Under the pieces are notes generated by a model. The model saw nothing but the letters and a program-made list of their open reading frames with translations, was not told where the DNA came from and searched no databases. Of a stretch of 64,000 bases of DNA, positions 28,543 to 36,319 are shown piece after piece. This DNA comes from Irregularibacter muris. GTDB lineage: Bacteria > Bacillota > Clostridia > Eubacteriales > Garciellaceae. The position numbers and the translations under genes are program-made. How positions within the stretch are numbered: position 1 is the first letter of the stretch; the number at the start of each line of letters is the position of its first letter. The stretch spans positions 62,001 through 126,000 of the forward strand of contig NZ_JANKAS010000006.1 in the NCBI RefSeq assembly GCF_024622505.1, written 5' to 3'.

Positions 28543-29430
28543 ATGTTTGAAGGGATTATTACACCCATTGTTACACCATTTAATCGTGATGAGGAACAAT
28601 CTATTAACTATGAAGCTGCTGAGCAATTAATTAACCATATAATTAAAAAAGGTGTTAATGGTATTTTTATTTTAGGCAGTAATGGGGAATTTCATGTTAT
28701 TAATGAAGAGGAAAAGATGGCCTTTGCCAAAAAAGTAATTAAGATTGTTGATCATCGGGTTCCGGTTTTTGTAGGAACAGGTGCATGCTCTACCAAAGAG
28801 ACTATATACCTATCTAAAAAAATGGAAGAGATAGGTGCAGATGCATTATCTGTAATTACTCCCTATTTTATTAAACCTACCGATAAAGAGCTTTATGAGC
28901 ATTTTAAAGAAGTAGCTAATAACGTCAAAATTCCAATTGTTTTGTATAATATTCCAAAGTCAACGGGTTGTAATATTTCCAAGGAAGTGACAGCCCGTTT
29001 GGCTAGGATTGATAATATCCAAGCCATTAAGGATAGTAGTGGTGATGTCGAAAACCTAAAGGGGTATATTGAAGCCGCCAGTGGAAAGAATTTCAGTGTA
29101 TTGGTAGGTTCAGATTCTAAAATTTCTATGGGGTATAATTTGGGGGCAACAGGAGCAATTGCAGGCACAAGCAATGTTATTACAGATATTTTAGTAAAAC
29201 TAAATAAAGCTCTTAAAATAAATGACACTAAAACCGCAGAGGTTTTACAAGCAGATATTAATGTATTACGAGGGGTCTTAAAGTTAGGTACCGTTCCTTC
29301 AATCATAAAACGATCAATAGAACTAGCTAATATTGCTCCTGTAGGACCTGCTAGAAAACCAGTTAGAGAAACTATGCCTGTGGTTGATGAAAAGATTAGG
29401 GAAATGCTTAAACATTATCAATTGATTTAA
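28543..29430 (+). CDS. DapA/NanA-family class I aldolase or lyase
   Basis: TIM-barrel enzyme of the dihydrodipicolinate synthase family, 295 residues. It has GSNGEFHVI in the place of the GTTGE pyruvate-binding loop, YNIPKSTG with the catalytic Tyr at about residue 135, and AIKDSSGDV with the Schiff-base Lys at about residue 163. Members split or form 2-keto-3-deoxy sugars, N-acetylneuraminate or dihydrodipicolinate. With a PTS, a SIS isomerase and a 2-hydroxyacid dehydrogenase as neighbours, a catabolic keto-acid aldolase is more likely than DapA. ATG at 28543 after GGAGG. Confidence 0.85.
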   Translation: MFEGIITPIVTPFNRDEEQSINYEAAEQLINHIIKKGVNGIFILGSNGEFHVINEEEKMAFAKKVIKIVDHRVPVFVGTGACSTKETIYLSKKMEEIGADALSVITPYFIKPTDKELYEHFKEVANNVKIPIVLYNIPKSTGCNISKEVTARLARIDNIQAIKDSSGDVENLKGYIEAASGKNFSVLVGSDSKISMGYNLGATGAIAGTSNVITDILVKLNKALKINDTKTAEVLQADINVLRGVLKLGTVPSIIKRSIELANIAPVGPARKPVRETMPVVDEKIREMLKHYQLI

Positions 29431-29457
29431 TTTTACTAAGGCTCGATTATTCAAGAC

Positions 29458-29518
29458 AAGATACCATCCCATTGAGACAAATAAGAAATATTTATAGAAA
29501 AGGGTGGTATCTTCTTTG
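29458..29518 (+). terminator. intrinsic terminator at the end of the PTS/aldolase operon
   Basis: Arms AAGATACCATCCC (29458-29470) and GGGTGGTATCTT (29502-29513), one bulged base, followed by CTTTG. It lies 27 bases after the stop of the DapA-like gene. Confidence 0.75.
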
Positions 29519-29879
29519 TATTAATGAGGTATTGTCAATTAAAGGCGAAGATTAACAGAGATTCGCCTTATACAAGGGGTGATATTATATTTCTTTTTCC
29601 TGTAGCTAGTTCTATTTCCATGTGACAGCAAGTTTGTAAGTTTATTACAATACATGATAAGATAAATTGCCAGATAGCCACACATTGATGTATGAGTAAA
29701 GAATTATTTTTAGAAAAAAGTTATCTCACTAAAATTTGTGCATATTTGTATAGGTTAATTTAACCTTCTAAGCTGTACACTGTATAATTGGACTTAATTA
29801 GAGCTAATAGCTGGTATTATTTCAAATTTAAATATTTATGCTAGGACTTTATTTAGCCAGAACAGGAAGGGTAAAGAGT
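29519..29879 (+). promoter_or_regulatory. 361-base regulatory gap before the PucR-type regulator
   Basis: No gene is visible here. It contains a hairpin, AAGGCGAA (29542-29549) with TTCGCCTT (29562-29569), that repeats the sequence found at 26403. It also has a candidate promoter for the regulator: TTAACC at 29760-29765, 17 bases, TATAAT at 29783-29788. The remainder is AT-rich without other structure that I can see. Confidence 0.5.
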
Positions 29880-30956
29880 ATGATACTAATAGACATTTTT
29901 AAGGAATTTATTAATGTTGTGCAAGAAAACAAAAAATATATTATCGGTTTATTGAAACAAGATGGAAGAGTTATTTCCTGTAGTAAAGAGGAATATATAG
30001 GACATTACTTTGATGTTGAAGATTCTAATTCTAGAAATATGTTTTATAAAATTAGAGTCAAGAATCAAGACTATGGTTATATTTGGATTAGGGGTGATGA
30101 GGGAAATCTTAAAATGATTAGTAGTTTACTCCTCGAGTCTTTAACAACACGTTTAATGTACGAGTTAAATATCAGCTCTTTGAAGCAGAAGATTACTAAG
30201 GATGATAAACTAGTTAGATATTTACTTAATGCCGAATATTTTGATTTGAATCATATTTTAGATTTAATTCAGGAATTAGGCATTGATGAAAACAAAACTA
30301 GAGCGGCTTTGTATATTATTAACAATAAAGGATTTAATAGAGAAGAAATTATGAACTTGAAATTGAAACCTGATAGCAAAGAGTTGATATATTCCTTATT
30401 AGACAATAATAGTTTATTGCTATTTAAGGATATACCTGATGATTTGGAAAATAATGAGGCAGTGGAATACTTTGGAAAGTATGTTAAGAGTTTAAAAAAC
30501 TGGGGATTAGAAGGCTGTTGTTATCTTATAGGTTCCCTACAAAATAAATTAAAACAGTACATTTTCAGTTATCAGAATTGTTTATGGTTAAAAAACAATG
30601 TGGATTTTTCTATAGACGAGCCCGTATTTTTTATGGATTATCAATTTGAATATTTTCTTTCCAAAGTTCAACTTGATGATGTACGAAATATCTTTGATTT
30701 TTATATACAGATAAGTAAAGGGATTGATATTGATGAGATTACTACTATTACCGATAAATTGCTTATAAATGATTACAATATTACGCGAACTGCAGAGGAT
30801 CTGTTCTTGCACAAAAATACTTTAATTTATAGAATCAAGAAGTATGAAGAAATTTTCAATATTGATATTAGGGGAAGCTTTCAAGGAAAAATTTTATTGG
30901 CCTTAATTGCCAGTGCCTTAAAGCAATATAAAAGACAGAAACAGGTTGGTGAGTAG
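29880..30956 (+). CDS. PucR/CdaR-type regulator of the PTS cluster
   Basis: A 358-residue regulator. The C-terminus has the PucR-type helix-turn-helix (NITRTAEDLFLHKNTLIYRI, about residues 300-320). The first about 100 residues resemble a short sensor domain; the middle has no motif that I can name. I chose the ATG at 29880 (MILIDIFKEF), preceded by AGGAAGGG; the ATG at 29838 has no ribosome site. Only one base separates its stop from the start region of the IIB-like protein, so the two are co-expressed. It is the likely regulator of the upstream operon. Confidence 0.82.
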   Translation: MILIDIFKEFINVVQENKKYIIGLLKQDGRVISCSKEEYIGHYFDVEDSNSRNMFYKIRVKNQDYGYIWIRGDEGNLKMISSLLLESLTTRLMYELNISSLKQKITKDDKLVRYLLNAEYFDLNHILDLIQELGIDENKTRAALYIINNKGFNREEIMNLKLKPDSKELIYSLLDNNSLLLFKDIPDDLENNEAVEYFGKYVKSLKNWGLEGCCYLIGSLQNKLKQYIFSYQNCLWLKNNVDFSIDEPVFFMDYQFEYFLSKVQLDDVRNIFDFYIQISKGIDIDEITTITDKLLINDYNITRTAEDLFLHKNTLIYRIKKYEEIFNIDIRGSFQGKILLALIASALKQYKRQKQVGE

Positions 30957-30957
30957 T

Positions 30958-31437
30958 ATGGGTATAACAATTAAGCTTGCACGTGTCGATCAAAGATTAT
31001 TGCATGCAACCGTAGCTGTAAATTGGAATCAATTTGTAAATGCTAATTACGTAGCAATAGTAGATCCAAAACATAATAATGATCCTTTTATTAATAAAGT
31101 GATGCAATTATGTCTTCCTAAGCCTTTAAAGGTTAAAATTTTTTCTGTTGAAGAATTAGTAGCTTTTATAAATAAGGATAGCACCAAAAAATGTAATTTA
31201 ATGGTTATATTTAAAGATTTGGCGACGGCTAAAAAGGCGGTAGAGAAAGGATTTAAAACAAAGGAGATCCAAATACCTTATCCAGCTAGTCGTATTGTAA
31301 TTAGGAAACTTTCAGATTTCTTTAATGAAGAGGAGATTCAGTATATACGATTTATTCAGGGAAAGGGGATTAAACTTTTCTTTCAAACGTCACCATTGGA
31401 TAATAAAGAATATTCGGTTTTTACAAGGGATTCTTAA
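30958..31437 (+). CDS. divergent PTS IIB-like protein, orphan
   Basis: A 159-residue protein of the sorbose-type IIB fold (KLARVDQRLLHATVAVNWNQ, CLPKPLKVKIFSVEEL, MVIFKDLATAKKAVEKG). The phosphorylatable His is kept at residue 16, but the usual HGQ that follows is HAT, and the G-rich loop of the transport IIB (GGLGGGPGRK) is replaced by PYPASRIVIRK. The cluster already has a canonical IIB, so this copy may signal PTS state to the regulator encoded just upstream rather than carry phosphate to sugar (inference). ATG at 30958; AGGTTGGTG lies upstream inside the regulator's last codons. Confidence 0.8.
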   Translation: MGITIKLARVDQRLLHATVAVNWNQFVNANYVAIVDPKHNNDPFINKVMQLCLPKPLKVKIFSVEELVAFINKDSTKKCNLMVIFKDLATAKKAVEKGFKTKEIQIPYPASRIVIRKLSDFFNEEEIQYIRFIQGKGIKLFFQTSPLDNKEYSVFTRDS

Positions 31438-31567
31438 ACATACTTATTTTGTTTATAACATGGGCAAAATTATTTGATATTTTATAGCCTGATAAGAGTG
31501 AATTGATTTAGTGAAATTGAAAAGAGAAGAGAATTTTTAGAAGAGAATGTTTAGATAGAAGAGAGAA

Positions 31568-31610
31568 AAGGGATAGGAATTCTATATTGAATTTCTTATC
31601 CCTTATTATT
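31568..31610. terminator. bidirectional terminator between the IIB-like gene and mogA
   Basis: Arms AAGGGATAGGAATTC and GAATTTCTTATCCCTT (one bulge) with a TATATT loop, flanked by A-rich and T-rich tracts on the two sides. Confidence 0.75.
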
Positions 31611-31616
31611 TTGCTT

Positions 31617-32108
31617 TTATTTTCGGGCACAGTCTGAGGTCGTACCTTTTAATATTTCCAGTCCATGATGAACAGAAGGTACAATGTATTCCAATGTTTC
31701 CTTTATGGCTTTTGGGCTACCGGGCAAATTGATAATTAAGGTATTTTTTCTAATCCCTGCTACCGCTCGGGATAGCATGGCCCTAGGTGTAATTTGTAAG
31801 CTATAGTATCTAATGGCTTCGGCGATACCTGGGGTCTGTCTACTAATGACCTTCATGGTGGCTTCTGGAGTGACATCCCTCTTGGAAAAACCTGTTCCGC
31901 CAGAGGTAAGGATGAGATCTACCTTCAAAATATCGCTCATATATACCAACTCTTCTTCCAATAAATCCTGCTCATCAGGAAGGACAATATATTTTTTAAC
32001 GTCATAACCATTTTCTTTCATTATATCTTGAATCAATTTACCGCTTTCATCTACACGCTCTCCTCTAGATCCTTTATCACTTGCAATAATAACTCCCAAT
32101 GTAAACAT
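31617..32108 (-). CDS. MogA/MoaB-type molybdopterin adenylyltransferase
   Basis: A 163-residue protein of the MoCF/MogA fold that adenylylates molybdopterin before metal insertion. LTSGGTGFSKRDVTPEAT and INLPGSPKAIKETL are the family signatures. ATG at 32108 (MFTLGVIIASDKGSRGE) follows AAGGAGG; a TTG two codons earlier is less likely. It probably serves the molybdenum hydroxylase at 44764-48409; no other cofactor genes are in view. A deletion-scarred copy of this gene with its 5' flank lies at 23137-23257 on the far side of the PTS cluster. Confidence 0.92.
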   Translation of the reverse strand: MFTLGVIIASDKGSRGERVDESGKLIQDIMKENGYDVKKYIVLPDEQDLLEEELVYMSDILKVDLILTSGGTGFSKRDVTPEATMKVISRQTPGIAEAIRYYSLQITPRAMLSRAVAGIRKNTLIINLPGSPKAIKETLEYIVPSVHHGLEILKGTTSDCARK

Positions 32109-32212
32109 ACTCAATCCTCCTTATGTAGATAGATAGTAGACATATGAAAAATCCAACCCTATTTTTAGGTTACTTTATAATTATATAGGATATTATAACA
32201 TTTATTCTTCTA

Positions 32213-32250
32213 AAAAATAAATGAAGACCCTCTAAAGGGCCCTTCATTTA
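32213..32250 (-). terminator. terminator of the GerMN lipoprotein gene
   Basis: Read on the minus strand: AAATGAAGGGCCCT then AGAGGGTCTTCATTT and TATTTTTT. The first arm overlaps the stop codon at 32250-32248. Confidence 0.75.
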
Positions 32251-33069
32251 TTGGAGCATGGCTTTTGTCCAAGGCGCTTGGATATCATAGTGTCCAAAGA
32301 GGGATTCTCTTTTGGTACCATCCACTAAAAACTGTACTTTTTCAATGCCATTTTGTTCTGTAAGAGAATACACTATTTGGTAGATTAAACCTGTTTCCTG
32401 TAGGGAGCTGCCAAAAAGGTTCTGACTGGAAAGGTTGACGTAGGCTGTTTTATCAGCTACTTCTACGCTAATTACCTGTAGATCTTTTTTGAGCATGGTT
32501 GCTCCAAGATTAGAAGTAGGCCCAGCTTTAAGGGCTTCTATAATGACTTTTTCTAAAGGTTGGTCACTTACTTTTACTTTTCTTGTTTCTTTAATCATGT
32601 TACTATACTTTCCTTGACCGGTCTCGATAATTTTTTTGTCCATGAAGTAGAGAACAATTTCCCTTTCTTGAGCATTGGGTTTGGGGCTTATCACTTGATT
32701 TGAGTTCTTATTGCTTTCTTGTTTTTGTTCGAGTTTTGGCTCCTCTTTTTCTGGATTCTTTGGTTTAGGCTTTACTGCTTGATCCTTGCTTTTGCTATTT
32801 TCTTCTTTAGGTTTCTCCTTTTGCTCTTCTTTAGGTTGTTCTTTTGGCTCTTGATTTTGCTCTTCTTTTTGCTCTGCCTTTGGTTCTTCCTTCTGATTAT
32901 CTTCCCCTTGCTTTTCTAGTACTGTCTCTTGTTGATTTTTATCTTCTTCTTGCTTTTCTCCCTGGCTTAGGGGAGTTTTGGCTTGATCATAGGATGTGCA
33001 GCCAGAAAGGGTAAAAATGAGGGTGATAGCCATAAGAAATACAAACAATATCAAAGGTTTTCTCTTCAT
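32248..33069 (-). CDS. GerMN-domain lipoprotein
   Basis: A 273-residue lipoprotein. Signal peptide MKRKPLILFVFLMAITLI and lipobox TLSGC are followed by a Lys/Glu/Gln/Pro-rich low-complexity spacer of about 100 residues with repeated KEEQKEKPKEE-like units. The C-terminal GerMN domain is marked by EREIVLYFMDKK, ALKAGPTSNLGATML, AYVNLSSQNLFG and IVYSLTEQNGIEKVQFLVDG. GerMN proteins (GerM, LpqB-like) occur in spore formation and envelope sensing. ATG at 33069 after AAAGGAGA. It shares direction with the histidine kinase/response regulator pair, with about 165 bases between. Confidence 0.88.
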   Translation of the reverse strand: MKRKPLILFVFLMAITLIFTLSGCTSYDQAKTPLSQGEKQEEDKNQQETVLEKQGEDNQKEEPKAEQKEEQNQEPKEQPKEEQKEKPKEENSKSKDQAVKPKPKNPEKEEPKLEQKQESNKNSNQVISPKPNAQEREIVLYFMDKKIIETGQGKYSNMIKETRKVKVSDQPLEKVIIEALKAGPTSNLGATMLKKDLQVISVEVADKTAYVNLSSQNLFGSSLQETGLIYQIVYSLTEQNGIEKVQFLVDGTKRESLFGHYDIQAPWTKAMLQ

Positions 33070-33234
33070 AAAACCATCTCCTTTTTCTTCTGTTGTCTTT
33101 ATTGTATGCAACAAATAATAAGAAAAAATCAACAAGGTGTTAAGTAATTGTTAAGAAATTATATCCTAGTGGAAGAGAAAGCTAAGCCTGCTGGCAAGAG
33201 AGCCAATTTCCCTGTTTCCCTAGAGGGAGGATAG

Positions 33235-34626
33235 TCACTTTTTCATGGGAATTTTAATAATAAATTGACTCCCTTCACCTAAAGCACTCTTCACTTCAAT
33301 GGTCCAGTCATGAAGGGTAATAATCCTATGGGTAATAGATAGACCTAAACCATAGCCACCAGTAGAACGGGATCGGGAGTGATCTCCACGATAAAAATCT
33401 TTAAAAATATAGGGGGTGCTTTCAGCGCTCATGCCTATTCCATTATCCTGAAAAATAAGTTGAATAAAGTCTTTTTCCTCTTGGAGATAAACAAGGACAT
33501 GACTTTCCTTTGAAGGGTCACGATATTTGATTCCATTTTCTATAATGTTTAAAAACACCATGGTAAGATGCTCTTTATCAAAGGAAAAGGCTAGGTTATC
33601 AGATACCTTATTGATCAAGGCTACATTATTTTCTTGGGCAATAGGCTGTAAAATACTCATTACTCTTTCTAGGACAGGATATAAGCTTTGTTTCGTCATT
33701 TTAAGTTTTAGTTCCTCCATCCTAGTGAGCGTTAAAAGGGAATGAATAAGCTTTGTCAACCTATCAATTTCTCCATCAATGTCCTCCAAAAACTCCCTGC
33801 GGGTTTCTCCATCGATATCTTCATGCAACAAGGGCTGAACAAGAGCTTTCATAGAGGAAAGGGGGGTTTTTAGCTCGTGGGAGGCACTACTAATAAAGTT
33901 TCTCCTATTTTGATCAATAAAAGCAATTTCTTGGCTCATTTCGTTGAAGGTTGTGGACAACTGAGCAATTTCATTCTTACCCCGGACATTCACCTGTGTG
34001 CCTAACTTACCCTGGGTAATCTTTTTAGCGGCTTGGGTAAGTCCAGCAATAGGCTTGGAGATGCTGTGGGCGGCCAGGATACATGCACCAATAGCAAGGA
34101 TAACCCCCAAGAGGGAAAAGATAAGGACTTGCCACCGGAGAGATTGTAATGAGCTTTCAATATCATTTATGGAGACAGATAGCAATACTGTACCGAGAAT
34201 ATTATCACTGGTCTGATCTTCTATAGTCATGGGTACGGCCAATTGCATAATTTTTGAAGGAGTAGAATATAGATTCATTGAATCTTTATTCTTTAGGGCC
34301 TGCTCCACCTCTATGGCATCAATGACCTTACCTTCCAATTCATAAAAGGAATCCATAATGACTTCTTTTTTTCTATTTATAATCAAGACTCTACCATCTA
34401 TTTCTCGAGTATGTTGATAAAGAATTGTTCTTAAAATATTGGCATTATCCAATTGATATTTACTTAAATCAGCAATAATATTAGCAGTGGCAAAGGTTTT
34501 ACTCTTTCGCTCTGCAATATTTTTATTTGCATATTCTGTGAGAACTACATAATCGATCATACCAACGGTTAAAATAATAATAAGAGTAAAAGTAATAATA
34601 AGCCTACTTTTAAGACTTTTAAACAT
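33235..34626 (-). CDS. two-component sensor histidine kinase
   Basis: A 463-residue membrane kinase. Transmembrane segments lie at about 8-29 and 166-187 and bracket an extracellular sensor of about 135 residues. A HAMP domain follows (about 188-240), then the phospho-acceptor helix FISSASHELKTPLSSM with His250, and the HATPase domain with NIIENGIKY (N box), DNGIGM (G1) and GGYGLGLSI (G2). ATG at 34626 after AAAGGGTGT. Its partner is the response regulator 53 bases upstream in the same direction. The signal is unknown; the neighbourhood (GerMN lipoprotein, DedA, cardiolipin synthase) suggests envelope stress. Confidence 0.94.
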   Translation of the reverse strand: MFKSLKSRLIITFTLIIILTVGMIDYVVLTEYANKNIAERKSKTFATANIIADLSKYQLDNANILRTILYQHTREIDGRVLIINRKKEVIMDSFYELEGKVIDAIEVEQALKNKDSMNLYSTPSKIMQLAVPMTIEDQTSDNILGTVLLSVSINDIESSLQSLRWQVLIFSLLGVILAIGACILAAHSISKPIAGLTQAAKKITQGKLGTQVNVRGKNEIAQLSTTFNEMSQEIAFIDQNRRNFISSASHELKTPLSSMKALVQPLLHEDIDGETRREFLEDIDGEIDRLTKLIHSLLTLTRMEELKLKMTKQSLYPVLERVMSILQPIAQENNVALINKVSDNLAFSFDKEHLTMVFLNIIENGIKYRDPSKESHVLVYLQEEKDFIQLIFQDNGIGMSAESTPYIFKDFYRGDHSRSRSTGGYGLGLSITHRIITLHDWTIEVKSALGEGSQFIIKIPMKK

Positions 34627-34679
34627 ATTCTACACCCTTTGCTTTTGGATTAAAGAAAAGATTTAAAACACCAATGACC

Positions 34680-35363
34680 TTATTCCTCAATGTCTTTATT
34701 AAAGTAATATCCGACGCCCCATTTAGTCTTAATAAATTTTGGCTGACTAGAGTTTTCCTCAATTTTTTCTCTAAGATTTCGAATATGCACATCAATATTA
34801 CGAGTATCTAGCATAGGTTCATTCCATATTAAATCAAAGAGTTCATCCCGGCTAAACACTTGTCCCTTATTTTTTATAAGAAGATACAATAAATCAAATT
34901 CCCTCATGGTAAGATATAATTCTTTCTCCTTTAAAAATACCCTTCTTTCTAAAGCATTTAATGTTAAAGGTCCTGTACTATAGATAGGGAAATTAGGACT
35001 TTGTTTTTCTAGCCTTCTTTGTATGACCTTTATACGAGTGATCAGTTCTCTAGTGTTGAAGGGTTTGGTCATATAATCATCGGCTCCTAATTCTAAACCC
35101 AGGATTTTATCAATATCATCATCCTTTGCCGTTAGCATAATAATGGGAATATCCATTTTTTCTCTTATTCTTTTGCATAGGGTCATACCATCGATTTTGG
35201 GCAGCATAATGTCCAATATGATGAATTCTATAGGTTCCTTTTCAAGGGTTACCAAAGCCTCTCGACCATCATAGGCTGTATAGACTTGATAACCTTCAAG
35301 TTCTAAACTTTTTTTTAGTCCCTTTACTAATAAAACTTCGTCATCTACTAATAAAACATTCAT
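34680..35363 (-). CDS. OmpR/PhoB-family response regulator
   Basis: A 227-residue regulator: receiver domain with acidic pair DDE at residues 7-9, phospho-acceptor Asp51 (IILDIMLPKIDG) and the conserved Lys near residue 100 (YMTKPFN), then a winged-helix DNA-binding domain (LTMREFDLLYLLIKNKGQVFSR split over two helices, DVHIRNLREKI). ATG at 35363 after GAGGTGAG. Paired with the kinase that follows. Confidence 0.95.
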   Translation of the reverse strand: MNVLLVDDEVLLVKGLKKSLELEGYQVYTAYDGREALVTLEKEPIEFIILDIMLPKIDGMTLCKRIREKMDIPIIMLTAKDDDIDKILGLELGADDYMTKPFNTRELITRIKVIQRRLEKQSPNFPIYSTGPLTLNALERRVFLKEKELYLTMREFDLLYLLIKNKGQVFSRDELFDLIWNEPMLDTRNIDVHIRNLREKIEENSSQPKFIKTKWGVGYYFNKDIEE

Positions 35364-35561
35364 TTTCTCACCTCATATTTTTGTAATTATTAATTCTTAG
35401 TATATGATTATAGATACCTTTTATTTTTAGCATTTTAATAAAATCTTAATATATTTGCCTATATCTTCTTAAGAGTTGTCCCTTATAATAGAGGTAGCAT
35501 CTTTTATAAAAAATATAAAAAAGTACAATATGCTATGGTAGCAATGTAAGATGGAGGACGT

Positions 35562-36209
35562 ATGATGAGCATTAAAGAACTTACTACAGTTATTCCTATT
35601 ATACAACAATATGGTTATCTTGCGATTATAGTTATATCTATGATTGAAGGAGCTTCTATTCCTTTTCCAGGTTCCATCGTATTGTTTTTAGTGGGATTTA
35701 TTGTATCCTTGGGACAAATGAATATATGGATAGCTATTTTACTGGGAGCTGCTTGTTATACAGTGGCTTCTATTCTTCCCTACTATATAGGAAAAAACTT
35801 AAAGGAGAGCCTAATTATTTTTTTGGAAAAATATTTTAGGATATCCAAGGAGAAGTTTTATACTGTGGAGAAGGTATTTAATGAATATGGAGAGGTAAGT
35901 GTTTGTCTTTCTAGGCCATTTTTTATTGGCAATTATATATCTTTTTTGGCAGGAGTAGCCCATGTGAGAATGAAAAAATATCTTTTATTAACTTTTATAG
36001 GAATTTTACCCTGGGCAACCCTCCATATGGGTTTAGGCTATCTTTTTAGGGGGAATTATGATAAAGCCATAGGCCTTTTAAAAAAATACAATTTTGTTTT
36101 TATTATTGTGGTGATATTGATCGGCATAGTTATGGTGTTATGGAGAATAAAAGGTGAAGAAATTAGAAAGAATATCGAAAAGATTTTAAAGAAATTTTTA
36201 AAAAGGTAA
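35562..36209 (+). CDS. DedA-family membrane protein
   Basis: A 215-residue DedA (SNARE-associated/VTT) protein with about five hydrophobic segments. Markers are ISMIEGASIPFPGSIVL, with the acidic residue in the re-entrant loop, and SRPFFIGNYISFLAGVAHVRM, the family's R-x3-P...G...G segment. DedA proteins act as flippases for lipid carriers such as undecaprenyl phosphate or for phospholipids. Two ATG codons in a row follow GGAGGACGT; either 35562 or 35565 may be used. It is divergent from the two-component genes. Confidence 0.9.
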   Translation: MMSIKELTTVIPIIQQYGYLAIIVISMIEGASIPFPGSIVLFLVGFIVSLGQMNIWIAILLGAACYTVASILPYYIGKNLKESLIIFLEKYFRISKEKFYTVEKVFNEYGEVSVCLSRPFFIGNYISFLAGVAHVRMKKYLLLTFIGILPWATLHMGLGYLFRGNYDKAIGLLKKYNFVFIIVVILIGIVMVLWRIKGEEIRKNIEKILKKFLKR

Positions 36210-36319
36210 AGACTTTATAATACAGTGATATCAATATTTACACCTGTTGTTTATTGTGATATGATAGGGCAAGAATATTTTTAAAAACAAATAAAAGAGG
36301 GAAAAAGAAAGGAACAAAA

